A stretch of 64,000 nucleotides of DNA, from the NCBI RefSeq assembly GCF_047511655.1, contig NC_133399.1, positions 7,195,333 through 7,259,332 on the forward strand, given 5' to 3'. The stretch comes from Castor canadensis. Taxonomy: Eukaryota; Chordata; Mammalia; Rodentia; Castoridae. The notes beneath the pieces were generated by a model. It was given only the letters and a program-made list of their open reading frames with translations, made no database searches and was not told where the DNA came from. Position 1 is the stretch's first letter; each line of letters begins with the position of its first letter. A program made the translations under genes and the position numbers. Positions 10,607-24,135 of the stretch are shown here, in pieces.

Positions 10607-11575
10607 TCAACAGTGCTTTTTTAAACCCAAGGCAAAGACAACTTTTATATCTTCTTTCTCAAAGAGTGTTTTCAAAGATCTCTTGATTTCTTTATTCCTC
10701 AGGCTGTAGATGAAAGGGTTCATCATAGGGGTGACCACAGTGTACATCACTGATGCTCTTGACGTTGAGTGCTGGTTTTGGGTCATGGCAGAAGTGAGGT
10801 ACACTCCTAGGCTAGTGCAGTAAAATAAGGAGACAACCAGGAGGTGAGACACACATGTGGAAAATGCCTTGTATTTCCCCTTAGCTGAGGAGATGGCAGA
10901 GATGGATGACATGATCTTGGAGTAAGAATAAAGGATGCCACTGAGGGGACAAACACCCATCAGTATAGCTGTAATGTATGTCACCATGTCATTAAGAAAT
11001 GTATCAGAACAGGCAAGGTGATTTAATTGATTAGGTTCACAGAAAAAATGAGGGATTTCCACCTCTGTACAGAAGGACAGCTGCAATGCCACGAAGTTTT
11101 GTAATACTCCATCCAGAACACTTGTGATCCAAGACACCATAACTAATAACACACAGAGGTGATGGTTCATGATGACTGTATAATGCAAGGGGTGACAGAT
11201 AGCTACAAAACGGTCATAGGCCATCACAGCCAGGAGAAAGTTGTCCAACACCACAAATAAAACAAAAAAATAAATCTGGGTCATGCAGCCTTCATACGTT
11301 ATGACCTTGCTGTGTGTCTGGATATTCACCAGCATCTTTGGGACAGTGGTGGAGGTTATACAGATGTCTGCAAAGGACAAGTTAGACAGGAAGAAGTACA
11401 TGGGTGTGTGCAGGTGGGAGTCTGAGATGGTGGCCAGGATGATGAGCAGGTTCCCAAGGACAGTGGCCAGGTACATGGACAGGAACAGTCCATAGAAGAG
11501 AGGCTGTAGAAGTTCATGTTCTGAAAATCCCAGAAGAATAAATTCTGAAACTTGTGTATAATTTTTTGGTTCCAT
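10607..11575 (-). CDS. olfactory receptor, class II, family 7-like (intact)
   Basis: 322-residue seven-transmembrane odorant GPCR for the ciliary membrane of olfactory neurons, in a single coding exon as usual for ORs. Visible marks: N-glycosylation site N-Y-T at residues 5-7; GNLLIILA in TM1; [34 protein letters not shown] at the end of TM3; [19 protein letters not shown] at TM6; [12 protein letters not shown] in TM7. Extracellular-loop Cys residues are in place (EGCMTQ, FFCEPN, LACSD). The start ATG (11573-11575) precedes the typical EPxNxTxVSEF opening and the stop is TGA at 10607. The C-tail is about 10 residues longer than most ORs. An AATAAA in sense lies at 9958-9963, inside the flank conserved with unit B. 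The ligand is unknown. Family 7 is assigned by motif resemblance, not by search. It is the only undamaged gene here. Confidence 0.93.
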   Translation of the reverse strand: MEPKNYTQVSEFILLGFSEHELLQPLFYGLFLSMYLATVLGNLLIILATISDSHLHTPMYFFLSNLSFADICITSTTVPKMLVNIQTHSKVITYEGCMTQIYFFVLFVVLDNFLLAVMAYDRFVAICHPLHYTVIMNHHLCVLLVMVSWITSVLDGVLQNFVALQLSFCTEVEIPHFFCEPNQLNHLACSDTFLNDMVTYITAILMGVCPLSGILYSYSKIMSSISAISSAKGKYKAFSTCVSHLLVVSLFYCTSLGVYLTSAMTQNQHSTSRASVMYTVVTPMMNPFIYSLRNKEIKRSLKTLFEKEDIKVVFALGLKKHC

Positions 11576-12009
11576 GTGTTGTATGTGACTTTCAGAAAAA
11601 AGAAAAACTATATGACAACACTTTTTGTGCCTGATCCCCTGTAGGACACCACTGATGGCCTCTCTAGTTAGTAATTCCTATCATGTCTATACTTTCTTTA
11701 AAATACTGTATATTCCAAAGTTTTGTTACACAATTCTATCATGTATTTGAGTAATGTAAATTGAGATACATCCTTGTTCTTAGCACTGTGTAGGCAATGA
11801 GTGTACATTACTGAGATATAAAAGTCCTTACAGATCTTTATGGATAAAGCATATAAATAGGTAAGGGAATTCACAACATTAAGACGTAAAAGAAAATTTT
11901 GAATTTTTCACCTTAAATGAATGATACATTTTTGAAAACATAGATAGACTTGGACACCTTACAATCTGTTCATTTAATTAAATAGCACATGGTATGCCAT
12001 CAGCATGTT

Positions 12010-13180
12010 TATTTTTTAATGTGTCAGTTAAAATGCTCAACATCCTTAACTATAAAAAGAACATTAATCAAAACCACAGTGAGATTTCACCTCACTCCTG
12101 TTGTAATGGCTATTATCAATAACACAAAAAGCAGGCACTGGTGAGGATGTGGGGCAAAGGGAAACTTATCAACCACTGCTGGGAGTGAATTAGTTCAAGC
12201 ACTATAGAAAGCAATATGGAGACTCTGCAAAAACCTTAAATAGAGCTGCCTTACAATCTAGCAATACTACTCCTGGGCATAAACCTAAAGGAATGTACGT
12301 CAGGATGTAATAGAAATAACTGCACATTCATACTTATTGAAGCTCTATTCACAGCAGCCAAGATTTGAAAATAACCCAGATGCCCTATCATTGATGAGTA
12401 GATGAAGAGATTGTTGTATATATAAGCAATGGAGTGTTATTCATCCATAAGGAAAATGAAATTATGTTGTTTGTAGATAAGTGGGATGTTCATGTTAAGG
12501 AAGTAAGCCAAGCGCAGTACAAAAAAAGTCACGTTTTACCTCATTTGTGGAACCTAGACCAAAAAGGTCAATGGACACATATGATCTTATGTACATATTC
12601 ACATAAATAGATAAATATACAGCTGGCTATCTAGCTAGATAATAGAGTGATATAGAACATGATTATATTTGTCCTTCTCTCTGATGGAATTATGGGAGGC
12701 AGGCGAGGAAAAGAGAATGGAATGCAATACATCTGTGTATGAAGATAATATAACAGAGAGCACTGTAAACTTCTGAATGATAAAGGAGAAGGGTGATAGA
12801 AAAAGTGTAAGTAATGCATGTTTAATCTGATTAAAGCACAATATATGTCTGGAATCTAAGGTACTTAAAATGTGATGAACAGGAAGATAAAACAGGTCTT
12901 GTCCAGGAGTGGGTATCATAGGGAGGGGAAGGGTTGCCAGAGAGGATAAAGGAGGGGGGATATGTTGAAGGCATTTTGTATACATGTATGAAAATAGAGA
13001 AGTGAAATCTGTTGAAGTTGACCTAAGAAGGATGGGAGCAGGAACAAGAAAGAATGATGGAAGGAATGAATCTAATTGAGATAAATTGTAAGCACATATA
13101 TAAATGTCACCATGTATCCCCCTTGCATAATTATTATATGCCAATATAAAAATACAGAAATTTACCATATAATATATCAG
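12010..13180 (+). mobile_element. 5'-truncated old L1, plus strand
   Basis: 12010-12560 is ORF2 C-terminal coding homology (caaaaccacagtgagat, ctcctgggcataaacc, atggagtgttattcatcc) with stops. 12600-13180 is 3' UTR with polypurine stretches and a final caatataaaaatacag. It is absent from duplication unit B at the matching place, so it inserted after the duplication. Confidence 0.8.
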
Positions 13181-13767
13181 ATGGTTATAATGCCTATTAA
13201 AAAATGAGCAGGTAAAAGTGGAGTGGACGTAGGTGATTTTTATGGGGTTCAAGAAGACAGGTAAATTAGACAACCTTGAGGATGGGAGTGAAGCCATGAG
13301 TTGATCTCAGAAGGCTGTGTTTGGCATCAGGCATGAGCAGTGCAATGACACCAAGGTTGGTGTTTTTATTGTACATTAAATTTCAAAATGCAGGCACTGT
13401 GGCATGAGAAAGAGCAAGAATGAGATGAAAGAGACACCATGTCCAACAAAGTTGAGCATGGAGGTAACCTCCAGGAACAGGTAAAAATTTAAGATTTTCA
13501 GATGCAGAGAACTTGATTCCACTGTTGTTCTTATACTTCAGTTTTAAGCAGCTATAAATCCATATGCAAAGAACTGCACCGTGTCATGTGTGCACATGGA
13601 TGAGTTTAGAGCAGGCACACTCTAGTCATATTATCACCACCATCAAAGTTACAGGCATAATTGTCACCTCATGAAGTTGTCTTGTGTCCCTTTAGATTTG
13701 TTTTATTTTTCTACTTTGAGAAACAGTTATATCAGATCTATTCTCTTCACAAAAGTTCTTTCTAGTT

Positions 13768-13900
13768 CTGTCTTTTTCTTTTTCTGTGTTTTGGGACGAA
13801 GTTTACCTATGTAAGGTAAGCTGGCTTTGAACTCATGATCTATCCTGCCTCATTTGCCTTTGTGCTGGAATTATGGGTGTGTGCACCCTTGTGATACCTT
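13768..13900 (-). mobile_element. B1-like SINE, minus strand
   Basis: T-rich start, then gctggctttgaactcatgat and gctggaattatgggtgtgtg, the reverse complement of a 7SL-derived B1/Alu core. One monomer, moderately diverged. Confidence 0.65.
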
Positions 13901-16731
13901 TTGAAGTGCACAACATCATACTGTTAGTTTTCTGCATTACATTGTAGGGCAGGTATCTAAAAATTGATCTTATATAACTGTGTCCTTATATCCACTAAGA
14001 GATAACTGCACATTTTCCATTCTTCCTATACCAATGTTCTATTCCATGAGTCTATCTATGAGTCTGAATACATTTGTTATCCTATGTACATGTTATCATG
14101 CTTTATTCTGATCTCAAATGCATGCTGTTTATAGAAGTGGATTCAAGTTTATTTTCCTGTGTTTATCTTTTATGTCGGGATTGCAAGGGACACAATTGGG
14201 TTAGATGACGACCATGAAAGAAAAGAAAATTATAGGCCATGTTCTTGAAGGTTATAGATGCAACCATCCTCAATGGAATGCTTGCAAAGTGAAATCAACA
14301 GCATCTTAAAAGTGTTATTCCCAGTATAAAATATGTGAGCTCAGGCCCTAGTGCTCTAAAGAAGGCTCTATGAGATGCTGTGCCTGTTGGGACATCTATC
14401 CTCTGTCTGCATGTGATTATCTGTGGGATCACTGAACCACACATGCACTAATTTCATTGTGTTGTACACTGTCATTATAAAGTGAGATCCAAACGAGCAG
14501 AGATCTAAGTATTTGACTCCTTTTGGTTACTGAAAAGATAAAAAATTATAAAATCTAGAAAACAATTAAGAAATAGAGAATTGTGCAACAAAAAAAATTT
14601 CAAGTAAATAAATGGAATCCATGCAGTTGCCATAAATGAAAGTCAATGGAAATCTAAAATCACTTCTCAATAAAAAATCTGAAATAAATATTTAATGATA
14701 TGAAAATGAGTGTCTAATTCCAACTTTAATTGACTAGACCTGGAAATGAAATTGGGAAAGATACTCTTTTTTTGGAACAGTAGAATATGCACTATCTGAA
14801 GATATAATTTCACATAGTATATGCATAGAGTGACTGTATTCTGCTTTCACTGGACACAACTCTAGGTAACAGTAATAAAATTAAGTAAAACCTTGATTGC
14901 ATTATTTTACCAGCTCCCTTCCTGAAGTCTCAACACACCCTGGGCTCAGGCAGCACATGAATTATCACACTTAATTCTCATACTGAACTGTGATGCCAGT
15001 AATTTATACCCACTGTCCAGAAAGGGAATCTCCACACAGGTGATGAAACAGATGTGTGTGAAAATATGCCTACAAAAGATGTATATGACCTTTAGATGAA
15101 TTGAAAAGATCACACTCGGCCCAAAATTAGAAGATGATTGCTTTTGTAAAAACCAGGAAAAATCACAAAACGCAGAGCTCTAATAATCAGGAAAAACAGA
15201 AAGTAAGATGGCTACAGGTAAAAAACCAACTTATTAATAGTAATGATTCAGCAATATTCAGATTTAAAATGCAGTGGGGGAATGACTATGACAATGAACA
15301 ACAGATAATTTTGATTCCACAAAATGCATAAAATTTCACACATCCCTCTGCAAAACATATCAAGACATATTTAAAACACATAAACAGAAAATGCTAAACT
15401 TAGTCAAATAACTTTCGATTCACTTTTTCAAATCAAAAGATAAAAATACTTAGTCCCTGTAAGACCAAAGAACTCTTTTGTGTGAATGCCAATGTGGAAG
15501 CAGGCACTGTGAAGTGTGCTTTACAAGCTCTTGTTGTTAGGTAAAGATTACAAGGATTCCATTCATCTTGCCTTTTTAATGAATATGAAAACTGGCTCAA
15601 ATATGCTGCATATTACAAACTAAAGAAGAAAATGCCCTAATTTCATTTCACACATTTCCACACCTAAAACTCAATTTCCTCGTGGCTAGTTGAAATATTC
15701 TTGGATAAATTCTATTCTTTTAAAGAAAAATTTTTTTTGTTGCTTAACAAAAGGAAGCCAATGATCTAAAAGAAGAATCACTTTAACAGAGTACACTAAA
15801 TAAAAGTTTCATGACTATACAATATTTGACAAGCTTTCTTAAAATGTGATTTATTAATCATCAAATCTTGTTAATTTTGACCATGGCAAAAATCTCATTC
15901 TACAAGTCTTTCATAACATTTTATAATTTATGTATATCTTTATTGCAGAACTGTTCACTGGCAAAAATCATTAAAAACTGTTCATATTCATTAACAGACC
16001 CAAGTATATGTAGTCCCTCAGCAGCAAATAAAAGTAAAAACTCAAAGCACATACTTTTACAACTATGATGAGCAAGTAGTGTTCCAATATTCTATATTCA
16101 TAGGACCCAAACAGGATACATTCTATTTTTATGAGAAATACTTCATAGTACTTCTTCATTAGACTACACCTGGACTTCCATTCCCATCATAAGATTGTTA
16201 ATGATCTATGCATTGCAGGGGGTAAACCCTCACCTTTTTTAATATATTAAATATGTTGCCAATTAATTATTCATACCTGCCAAGGCACACAGTGATCTCA
16301 CACCTCTGGACAAGGCTTGTTTGGTCACCTTTCCTAAGAACACACTGGGGTCAAGGACTCACCTGGATGGGGTCTATTAGGTGAAGAGCTCTATGTAGAA
16401 GTCTGGATTCTGTGCTGGATGATGGATGCAGAGCAAGAATCTCTGCCCCATAAAAGAAATCAGGAGGAAGTGAGCCATTGATCTTCTAGTCAGATTTGGA
16501 CTCTTAGGACTTCAAATGGAACTGAATCCTGTTTTAGAAAGATTTGACCCTCTGAGGGAAAGCATCAACAGACATATTTACAGCTCTATCTGCTCATTTG
16601 TTACATTTTCCTTTGTTCCTGAAAACCCCTGAGCACCTACTTGATTTCCCTGAGGGACATTGGTCTGACAACAAAGGAAATTTTTTCTTCTCATTGTGTT
16701 CCCAATAGATCATGTTAGAGATTAGGTAACT

Positions 16732-16818
16732 CTGGCTGTTGTGGTGGGGTAAGTGGTGTAGCACCTGCATAGGAAACACAAGACCCCCAAGTTTAAACCC
16801 TAGTACCATAAAAAAAGA
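16732..16818 (+). mobile_element. ID-like tRNA-derived SINE, plus strand
   Basis: Contains a decayed tRNA-like head (ggtaagtggtgtagcacctg), then aagtttaaaccctagtacca and a short A tail. GGTAACT occurs on both sides (about 16725 and 16823), a possible short TSD. It sits at the far edge of duplication unit A and is missing from unit B. Confidence 0.7.
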
Positions 16819-16829
16819 ATGCGGTAACT

Positions 16830-17395
16830 TAAATATTTATTATGTCTCTTCAATGAAATCTCTTATCTTCCAGAAATCTAACCTGCTGCCCACATTTGCC
16901 CAATCCTTTGTGCCAATTTGGTCCAGTGTTTGAGAATCCTCATTTTGTCAGACACCTTGGACTTCCAAAGCACTGATTTGTAGAGGGACACAGTTTCTGA
17001 TATCTTAATAAAATTGTTATTTCCTTTATCTTGATATAGAATGAATTTAAATAAAACTATTCATTTATTATAAAACTCTGGGAAGTTACAATAATCCTTG
17101 TATTTATTATGATTTCTACAAAGTACTGAGAAGAGTTGTGCTTGAAACATATCAAGAATTATCATTTCTTCTTTGTGAAATATTAGGTGATTTGAAGAAC
17201 TACATTTAGAATTTTCATGAACCACTATTGAACTTAGACTCTCACAGGGATTATCTCATTTAATTTTTACCTATCTACATTATATATGGTCAGTATTATT
17301 GGAAAGTAATTTTTGATTTGAAAAAATGGAGTTCAGAAAAGCTAATTGATCTGCCTGGAGTTATGAACATCTTGAACTCTGTCAAGATGTTTTCT
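16830..17395. other. no recognisable feature
   Basis: AT-rich intergenic sequence without open frames, SINE heads or L1 motifs that I could see. Confidence 0.4.
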
Positions 17396-17399
17396 GCTG

Positions 17400-17610
17400 T
17401 ATTTGGCCCAGGTTGGCCATTCTTTCATTCACAGCATTAATACATTCTATGCCATCCTTGGTATTAGTTTCTGTTCAGAAATTCCCTATTTTTCTGATGG
17501 GTTTTCCTTTATATGTGATGTATTTTTACTTCTTCATTGCATTTAATATTTTAACTATAATATGCTTTGCTGAAGTTCTTTTTGGGTCTCATCTCTGTGG
17601 TGCTCTGTCT
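17400..17610 (-). mobile_element. L1 ORF1 fragment, minus strand
   Basis: Contains ctgatgggttttccttta and nearby sequence parallel to L1-A 6640-6740, the ORF1 segment coding KGKPI and the residues before it. Only this piece of ORF1 is visible. It may belong with the minus-strand ORF2 at 18089-19380, split by the plus-strand 3' UTR between them. Confidence 0.65.
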
Positions 17611-17869
17611 CAAATCCCTCCTGTCAGCAAAGTCAGAATCTCTAGGAACCAGAGTAGTCCACTAGCCCCTGGGATTTGTGATCCTTTAACAAAATTTTCC
17701 TGACATAACTCTCCTTTGTTACCCCAAATCTTCACATTCATGGAGTCAGTCAGAGTCAATTCCACCAACTTGTTGTAAGCCTCTGTGTGTTACTTTTATG
17801 TCCTACTATTTTTGTGAAACCATTTATCACATACAAGATTTTTGTGGAACTTTAGGGTGTTTTACATAC

Positions 17870-18088
17870 AGCTGGAGGAAGAAAAAATAAGACACCCTCC
17901 CAAGCAATCAAGAACATGAAAGTAAATCAGAGAGTATTACAGAAGTGGAAGGAGAAGGAAAAAGGGAGAGGGAAGTATTTATTGTCAGAAAGAGTGATAG
18001 ATGGGAGTTATTATGATCACGGCCTATTATATGTATATACAGAAATGTTGTGATGAAAACTATACAATTTGATATACACTAACAAAAA
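17870..18088 (+). mobile_element. L1 3' UTR fragment, plus strand
   Basis: Polypurine run (gaaggaaaaagggagaggga) followed by ttgtgatgaaaactata and gatatacactaacaaaaa, the layout of the 3' end of the plus-strand L1 that finishes near 24135. Severely 5'-truncated. Confidence 0.6.
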
Positions 18089-19380
18089 GTACAGAATCAT
18101 GTGATTTACAAAAAGATAACACTTGACTTGTTCACTCCCTATTTGCATCCCATTTATTTCTTTCACTTGCCTTATTTCTCTGATTAAGAATTTAACCACT
18201 ATATTAAATAAGAGTGGAGACCCAGGTCATCTTGTACCATTTCTGACTTTTGAGAAAATGGTTGCAACTTTCCCCATTTATTAGATAATGTTGACTAAAG
18301 GTTTGTTGTATATAGCCTTTATAATGTTGAGTTAGATTCCTTCTCTTCCTTCTTCTTTCATTACTTTTATTTTGAAAGGAGGTTTAACATTGTCTTAGTC
18401 TTTTACTGTAAATGTGGACATGATAACATGATTTTCCCCTTTGGTTCTATTTATGTGCCATATCATTTATGGATTTGTGTATATTGAACCATCCATCCAC
18501 TCATGCCTCAAATGAAACTAATTTAATCATAGTGTATGATCTTTTAAAAGTGTTGGTAAGACTGGATTGTAAGTATTTTACTAAGAATTCATAATGGAAA
18601 TTGGTTTATAGATTTCTTCATGTTTTTTTCCTTATCTGGTTTTGGTATTAAGGTAATATCAGTTTCATAGAGAGAGTTTGGTAGTTTTCTTTCCTTTTTC
18701 TTTTCTGGAATCATTTGAAGATCATTGGTATTACGTGTTTCCTAAAACTCTGGTGGAATTCAGCAGAATACAAAATGCATCCCTTGTTAGCTTTCCTCTT
18801 TTGGGACATTGTTTCTTCCTGCCTCTATTACATGGCTTGTTACCATTCTGATTATGTTGTTTTTGTCCTTTTGGTTCAATTTTGGTAAGTCATGTGTATA
18901 TAGAAAATTGTACATTCCTTTCATACTTTCCAAATGATTGGAATGTGTTTTCAAAATATTCTCTAATGAATCTGAAATTCATTCATATTTTTTGTAATTC
19001 TCTTTTTCATCATGAATTTATTAATTTTGGCCTCCTCTTTTTCTTTTGGTTAGGTTGGCTAAAGGTTCACCAATTTTGCTTATCCCATCCAAGAACCAAT
19101 TCTTTTTTTCATTAATTCTTTATACTGTTTTGTTAGTGTTAATTTTATATATTTCTGCCTTGACATTTATTGTTTAGTCCCTTGTACTAACTTTAGGTTT
19201 CACTTGTTCTTGCTCTGCTAAGACCATGAAGTATTTCATTAGGTTGCTCGAGATTTGTCTCATTTTTTGTGTCGGTAGTCTATGCTGAATCCCTAAAGTT
19301 CTGGTAAGTTATTTTCTGTCTTCATTTGAGGAAAAGTGTTATTTGTTTACCAGTACCTTGTTTTCTGTTTACTCCAATAG
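18089..19380 (-). mobile_element. old L1 ORF2 fragment, minus strand
   Basis: On the reverse strand this covers ORF2 from just after the catalytic FADD site (here decayed to FVNHMIL) back to roughly residue 250. Landmarks are gagtggagacccaggtcatc and ggtttgttgtatatagcc. Frames are broken. It lies head to head with the plus-strand L1 starting near 19690, which carries the same ORF2 segment. Confidence 0.75.
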
Positions 19381-19689
19381 CAGTTTTGCATTCTTGTCCC
19401 CCAATTTTCCCTTTAGTCCTACCTTAACTACTACACCAATTGGTAGTCATCATATGACAGCTCCCTAACCTGCATTTCAGTGTACAATCTTAAACTTTTC
19501 TTTTCCTCCCCTACACCCTCCACAACTTACACTTTCCTCCTATCAACAACCATAACCATTTCCTACCTCCTGATTTCCCCTTTTCCTGTCTATCAACCCA
19601 CAATCCTCCTTTACTACCAATACTTGTAGTGGATAAATAGGTTCTCAGATTATTTTTGCAGTTTTGTTGTGTCTATTTTTGTTTTTCTG

Positions 19690-22600
19690 TCTATTCATCC
19701 TTCCCCAATGACAAATCTCAAATAAACAACCTACTGATGCACCTCAATCCTTTAAAACAAAAAGGATAAATCAAAGCCCAAACTACCAGATGGGGAGAAC
19801 TAATAAAGATTAGTACTAAGATCGATGAGATCCAGACCAAAAAAAAAAAAAAAAACTATGTGAAGAATCAGTGAAACCAAATTTGGGTGTGAGGAAAGAT
19901 TAGTAAGTTTGATAAACCCTAGTCAACCAGACTAGATTTAGGAGGTAAAAGACACAAATTAATGAAATTAAAGATGAGAAAAGGTACATGATTACCATTC
20001 CTAGCAAAATTCAGAGGATCATTAGGAAATACTTTGAAAGCATATTTTCAAGAAAACTGAAAATTGTAGAAAAAAAAGAATAAATTTCTAGATGCATTTA
20101 CCAACAAAAATTAAACCAATAAGATGTTAACCACTTAAATAAATCTATAATAAGTAATGATTTTGAAGCAGTAATAAATATTCTCCCAACAAAGAATAAC
20201 CCAGGACCTGATGAATTCTTAACTGAATTCATCTACCAGACCCTTACAGAAGATCTAATATCAATCCTCTTCAAATATTTTTCGGGAAATAGAACAAGAA
20301 GGAACACAGCAAAACTCATTCTCTGAAGCCAGTATTATACTCATTCTAAAACCTGATAATGATGCAACAACAATAAAAAATGGATAAATGAAGACCAGTA
20401 TCTTTGCTGAATATAGATGCAAAAATTCTCAACTGAATTCAACTACATATCAAAAAATATCATGCAATATGACCATGCTGTTTACTCCAGAGATGGAAGG
20501 ATGGGTCAACATAAGGAAATCAATAAATGTAATAGAGCATAAAAACAAAAGCAAAGGTGAAAATCACATGAACATCTCAATAGATGCAGAAAAGCCTCTG
20601 ACAAAAGTCAGACAAAAATTGAACCAATTTTTCTTTCTTTTAAAAAAAATATTAGGTTATATTCATTATACAATGAATGAATCCCCCTATTTATTGTGAG
20701 AATTCCAAGTAGACTTACATTGTAAATTGTTTACACTGCCCCCATTCTCTCTCCTCCTCAATATCCTCCCCACCCACTTAAAGTAATTGAAAGATGTTTC
20801 TTAGTCCTGTTTGAGACAGATATATGAGGTCAATTTCCATATACAGTCTCCTTAATCTCCTTCCTTCACCCACTCTCTCCTACATGTACTCCCCACACAC
20901 ATGCTGTACACATTTTACAGTCCTGGTTTTCATCATTAATATTTAAGTTAATGTTCAAAGGTTATCTCAATGTATGCCCACTGTGTGTATAGAACACTGA
21001 AGAAACTAGGAAGAGAAGAACATTCCTCAACCTAACAAAGTCTATGTATGAAAACCTCATAGCCAACATTGCAATAGAAGAAGACCAACTGAAATCATTT
21101 CCACTGAAGTCAGGAATGAGACAAGGATGTCCAATTTGCTTATTCTTTTTGAATACAGTTTTGGAATTGCTAGTCAGAGCAACATGACAAGAGCAGGAAA
21201 CAAAAGCTTCAAATAGGTAAGGAAGAAGCAAAGCAATTTCTATTTGCTACAGATCCTGTAAACTCCAATAAAAACTATTAGAAATCATAGTCTTTTGACA
21301 CAGTAGTAGCATACAAAATTAGTATACAAAATTAGTTACAATTTTATGCACCAACATGAAGAAACTCAGAAAGATATGAGGGAAACATTCCCATTTACAA
21401 TAACCACAAAAATAAATTACATAGGAAAAAATTTAACAAAGGAAATCAAAGGCAGTTTCAATGAAAACAATAAATTACTGATGAAAAAAGTCAAACAAGA
21501 CATCAGAAAATGGAGAGATCCCTGAGACTTGTGGATTGATAGAATCAATACTTTGAAGGTGGCTACACTAACATAAGCAATCTATATGTTCAATGCAATC
21601 TCTATCAAAGTTCCAAGGATATACTTCACAGAGATAGAAAAATCATTCTTAAAACATTTATGGAAACAAAAAGACCTCAGATAGCCAAAGAAATTCCAGA
21701 ATATCCAGTTCTGGTAGTATCACAATACTTGACATCAAACTCTATGACAAAGCTGTAACAAAAAACACCATGGTGCTGGTAATAAAGCAGTATTCAAGAC
21801 CAGTGGATTAGACGACCCAGATGTAAAACCACACAGTTACAATTAACTAATTTTTTTACAAAGAAGTCCAATACACAATGGAGAAAAGATAGCTTCTTTA
21901 ACATTTTTGGGAAAATTGGGTATCCATATGAAGAAGCTTGAAACTATATCCCTGTCTTTCATCATATACAAATATAAACTCAAAGTGGATCAAAGATCAT
22001 AATGTTAGGCCTGAGTCTTTGAAACAACTACTGGAAATAATAGGAAATACACTGAAACAGATAGGCACAGGCTGTGGCTTCCTAAGAGGAATTCCAGTTG
22101 CTCAGCAATTAAGAGAAAGAATGAACAAAAGGACTGCATCAAATGTAAAAGGTTCTACAGAGCAAAAGAAACAGTCACTAGACTCTGGAGATTGTCCACA
22201 GAATGGGAAAAAATCTTTGCCAGCTATTCAACCAATAATGGAATTATATTCAGACACTACGGGGATCTCAAAAAACTCAATCCACATACAATAAACATCT
22301 AAATGTAGAAATGGCCACATGAATTGAACAGGGAATTATCAAAGAAAAAGGTACCAATACCAATAAATAAATACATGAAGAAGTGTTCAACTTCCCTGAC
22401 GATTAGAAAGTTGTGAGTCAAAACAACACTAAGAGTTCATCTCATCCCAGTTAGAATGGCTAATTTCAAGAACAAGATCAACCAAAAATGCTGGTGAGGG
22501 TGCAGTAATACAGAAATACTTATACACTGTTGGTGGGGATGTCAATTAGAATAACCATTGTGGAATGCAGTATGGAGATTTCTTAAAAAGCTAAAATCGA

Positions 22601-24135
22601 CCTGCCACATGATCCAGTGATACCACTTCTGGTCATATACCCAAAGGAACATTAGTCTGGATACAATAGAGACAATTGCATACTGCTGTTTGTTTTAGCA
22701 CTGCACACAATAGCAACGCTATAGAAACAACCCAGATGACCTACAATTGACAACTAGATTAAGGAAATGTGGCATACCTAGATACAACGGAGTTTATTCT
22801 GCCACAGGAAAAGTGAAATCAGGTAGTTTGAAAGTAATTGATGTGATTGGAGGACATAGTGTTAAGTGAAGTAAGCCAGGAAGACAAAGGCTGCATGTGT
22901 TCCCTCATATGTGGAAGATAGAACCCAAAGGATAAACATATACAGAAAAATAAACATTTCATAATCACATTTATATGCAGAACATGTTTGTTATAGTGGA
23001 AATACTCTGTCAAAGTCTGGGGAGGAGGGAAAGGAAAAGAGAATGACAGAGCATCAATACTACTGAGGAAACATAAGGTGTGAAGGCAGAGAATGTAAGG
23101 ATGTGTGTGTATTTAAAGCTGATGAATAGGGGTGGGAGAGAAGGGGCAAGGGATAGTAATGAAAGGGGTTGAACTGACCAAAGCAAATTAATATCAGGGA
23201 TACATCAAGAAAACAGATTGAATACTGACTTTGGAACTAGTAATGAAGGACAGGAGTGTAAAATAATTATAGCATATGGGGCGTACTGTTGGGAGGAAGG
23301 AGGGTGAAAGAAGATGAAGCTCAGAAAACATGGTTTATTGTGTTTTATCCATGTGTGAAATATAATGATGAAACCTCCTGCAATTACTTTAACTGGAACA
23401 TTAAGGGGCTTTTGTGGTAGGGGATGATCATGTCAATTTAACCAATGTGCATGTAAGGCTACTCAGAATTGTCATAACGAATCCATACAATGAATATATG
23501 CTAATAAAAGTGAAGAAAACATCACACCAACTGAACCACAATCGGTAAGCCCCACACTGGGCATAAATGTTATACACTTCAGAGAAGTATACCGATGGTA
23601 AAAAAGAAACATGTTTCATAGCAATTCAGTGTTTGATATAGGCATATATGTCTTCATATCTAAGGTCCCCTCTCATTGTGAAGTCAAATTAATCAATATG
23701 ATAATTCAAAATGTCTTTCCATATAATGAAATGCACCAAAAATGATTGGCCAATATGGGGTAGAAGATAAAGGGAAAGAAAGAGTAAGGCAGGGGTGGTT
23801 AGAGTGAGTAAAGTACAATATATTTCCAGGTAAAATAACAAGGCAAAACCCACTCAACAATGAACAGGCACTTAAACAGAGGACAGGAATGTAAATCAGG
23901 TCTTGATAAAGGGAGGGTACAAGTAGGAAGAGGGTAAGTGAAGAGGATAAATGAAGGTGAGTAAGGTTGGTGTGTTTCTTATATATGTGTAAATACGGAG
24001 CACTGGTACCTGCCAAAGTTATTTTAAGAAGGGGGAGGGAGAATAATGGAGGAGGATGAGTCAAACTAAAGTACATCGTGCACACATATGGAAATGTCAC
24101 AACAAAAACCCTCTGCACAAATATTATATACTAAT
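19690..24135 (+). mobile_element. old L1, plus strand, from ORF2 middle to 3' end
   Basis: ORF2 homology starts near residue 260 (19730) and runs through the reverse transcriptase (atgagacaaggatgtcc at 21115) and C-terminal region (ttgttttagcactgcac near 22690) to about 22950. A 1.2-kb 3' UTR follows, ending in actaataaattg. There are many stops and indels. The element is 5'-truncated, and at 20624-20985 another L1 3' end is inserted in reverse orientation. It separates duplication units A and B. Confidence 0.8.
20624..20985 (-). mobile_element. L1 3' UTR fragment inserted in ORF2, minus strand
   Basis: Interrupts the plus-strand ORF2 reading (homology stops at about 20624 and resumes at about 20990 with gaacactgaagaaactagga). 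The insert starts T-rich and carries pyrimidine blocks like those at 29220-29400, i.e. an L1 3' UTR in reverse. Confidence 0.65.

Larger units (their letters stand above)
9700..16731. repeat. segmental duplication unit A (carries intact OR)
   Basis: By eye this stretch aligns with 24190-29035 in the same order and orientation: 3' flank (9720-10010 with 24200-24520), OR gene, 5' flank (11760-12000 with 25640-25900), then 13230-13560 with 26520-26840, 14190-14550 with 27430-27800, and 16160-16720 with 28380-29030. Unique insertions break the match: L1 12010-13180 here and L1 25984-26454 in unit B. The 5' flank also matches 46625-47055. The pattern indicates an old tandem duplication of an OR locus, each copy later invaded separately by L1s. 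Confidence 0.8.

Noticed and set aside
12635-13297. 220-codon reverse-strand frame
   Set aside because: It lies antisense to an old L1 3' UTR with polypurine sequence; the hydrophobic, Pro/Ser-rich product is typical of such shadows.
17870-19380. Twin-priming inversion of a single L1
   Set aside because: The adjoining plus-strand piece is only 3' UTR and a complete plus-strand copy of the same ORF2 segment follows at 19690, so separate insertions explain the pattern better.
23693-24118. 141-codon reverse-strand frame
   Set aside because: Antisense to the 3' UTR of the plus-strand L1; the protein resembles the shadow at 12635-13297, as expected from related repeats.
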